Shown here: positions 62,445 through 64,000 of the stretch, piece by piece
Numbering within the stretch: position 1 is the stretch's first letter
How the letters are laid out: the number at the start of each line of letters is the position of its first letter
Assembly (NCBI GenBank): GCA_021018815.1
Contig: JAITYX010000055.1
Coordinates: 3,347,422-3,411,421, forward strand
Direction of reading: 5' to 3'
DNA length: 64,000 bases
Source of the DNA: Talinum fruticosum
Taxonomy: Eukaryota > Streptophyta > Magnoliopsida > Caryophyllales > Talinaceae
The notes under the pieces: generated by a model
Database searches by the model: none
What the model was told of the DNA's origin: nothing
The model's input: the letters and a program-made list of their open reading frames with translations, nothing else
Position numbers and translations under genes: made by a program

Positions 62445-64000
62445 TATAAAGCATGAAAGAGAAAAATTATCCACTACACTCACAAGATAAAGGAACAGAG
62501 TTCCAAACTTTGACTTAAAAGTGAACTTGAGATTAAGGTAGAATGATGTCGACAAATGCAAATCAAATATGGAGAATTTATCTTAAATGTTGCCAAGGAT
62601 TAATTCACCTCTTTCCATTTCACTTTAAATGAAGGAATACATATAGAATAGATAGAAAAGATAAAAAGAATTAAGAAAGGGTTATTTTAAAAAATAACAA
62701 TTGAACCTCAGGGAAGTTGTATAACCACACTACTCAACCATATCATTACTAGTTCGTAGATCATGCTCCCTGGATCATAATACTTCGTGCTCCATGCTCC
62801 AAGTAGTCCCTCCCTTCTTAAAAAGATTTATAAAAAAAATAAAAAATGCTTTGTGATAGTGTTTGGAGTATATTACATTATGCTCCAAGGAGGATAATGT
62901 AATTTTTATAGTGGTACATTTAACAAGCATTTCTAAAATCCACCCTTTTAAATTCTTGTACACCAAGGAAGTTGGAATTATTAATAGCCAGCAAAATTTT
63001 TCCTTTTTTCTGCAATGTAACTTTTTAAGAATAATAGACCCCTTATTACATGATCAAACGGAATTGTCAACTAAGCTTCATACTATCTTTTTCAGACTTG
63101 TTCTTTTCTTTTCTCTTCCTTGCTTTCAAACCTTTTTTCTTCTGTTTTTCCTTAATCATCCTATTCTTCCATTAAAATCCAAAATTTGCAATCATAGGCT
63201 TTTGCTATGGCTAAAGAAAAATTCATTCAGTTCATTCTGCAAAATTAGGTTGAAATTAACAATAGACAATTAGTACGTTTTTGTCTAAATATGATGTTAG
63301 GGTAGGGGTGGTCAGGTGTACACACCCCTAACACTATAATAGAATTCTAGAGTGGTTGTTTCCCTTGGACATCACCCTAGAATTAAAAAGACTAACCATT
63401 TGCTACTTCCTCCAAAAACATAAAAGTAAAATTAAAATAAAGGATAGTTTAGTGAGACATTTTGCTTTACTCCACTATAATCCAATATTGGAGAATTGCA
63501 CGATATGGATTACAATGCTTTCATGTCCGCGCTGTGGACTTTCTGTGAACTTGACTCTTGCCAAATATTATAGGTTATGGCCCATGGTATTTCCAAGTTT
63601 TGAACTTTTAAGTTTTCACCAAAGCCCCCTCTGCACTACAATAGAAGTCTAGTATCTCTCATGGGATCAGCTTGCCTAAGCAAGATATTGTTATTAATTC
63701 TCATTTTTTTTTATCTGAATCCTTTTTCTCAGGAAGAACGATTTAGAAGGGTTATAATTGATACAGAGTAGTGTAAGTACAGTTTAACTCAGCATATCAT
63801 GATGTAGGTGAGCACAAGGCTCCTAACCCACAGCTAAATCATGCCTTTTCACTACAGGACATAACCATTGATTTTCAGCTATTGAAAGTGCTCCTCTTGA
63901 AGTCCATGCAAAGAAGCTTCAAGCAAATAAAGGCCCCGTTCTTTTTAGCTTTAGCTTAGAGCCGTACAACTTCTTACAGTTCCTTACAACTTTTTATGAC
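62445..64000. other. Probable intron or 5' side of the cyclase-like gene
   Basis: AT-rich sequence without recognisable exons on either strand. A small hairpin-forming segment lies near 63298-63330 ('aggggtgg...cacccct'). Confidence 0.4.
63932..64000. mobile_element. Left end of a GGCC MITE, cut by the window
   Basis: Starts GGCCCCGTTCTTTTTAGC and continues 'tttagcttagagcc...acaactt', matching the left part of the element at 50344-50456. The right end is outside the window. Confidence 0.5.

Noticed and set aside
1..64000. CRISPR arrays, bacterial operons, rRNA or tRNA genes
   Set aside because: None seen. The regular repeats are microsatellites or transposon-related; no cloverleaf with proper boxes was recognised apart from the SINE-like A box.

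Overview
The window is nuclear DNA from an angiosperm, most likely a eudicot. It is AT-rich, its genes are split by many short exons with GT/AG introns, and it carries plant-type transposons (PIF/Harbinger, Stowaway, LINE, SINE) and many microsatellites. No bacterial, organellar or viral gene order is seen. Species cannot be named from the sequence alone.

Layout, left to right. 1-3.8 kb: transposon debris, including a decayed element whose minus strand holds plant-mobile/Ulp1-type coding relics and a degenerate 'TATTGTACACCAAAAC' repeat array. 4.2-8.6 kb (+): a family GT61 glycosyltransferase gene in four exons with two single-base frame breaks, both in A-runs. 9.66-15.30 kb: a complete PIF/Harbinger element with inverted ends, TTA target duplication, a Myb/SANT-like ORF1 and a DDE transposase ORF2. 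15.85-21.03 kb (-): a secreted GH5 glycoside hydrolase with a C-terminal ricin-B lectin domain, three exons. 21-28.9 kb: repeats, then possible 3'-UTR exons. 28.95-55.42 kb (-): one very long gene for a HECT E3 ubiquitin ligase that matches UPL7. It has fourteen coding exons (1161 codons plus stop, all phases consistent), and its introns are swollen by LINE, SINE, MITE and tandem-duplication sequence. 57.27 to >62.44 kb (-): the last nine visible exons of a lycopene-cyclase-like FAD oxidoreductase, whose 5' part lies outside the window or was not found.

The four host genes are functionally unrelated (Golgi glycan synthesis, apoplastic glycan hydrolysis, ubiquitin ligation, probable plastid oxidoreductase), and there is no sign of a cluster. 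The main points of interest are the Harbinger element with its non-autonomous relatives in the same window, the recurrent homopolymer frame breaks in otherwise conserved reading frames, two young or structured duplications inside UPL7 introns (one copying a splice acceptor), and several fold-back sequences. I found no convincing undescribed system. Family names rest on my recognition of protein motifs; no database search was run.
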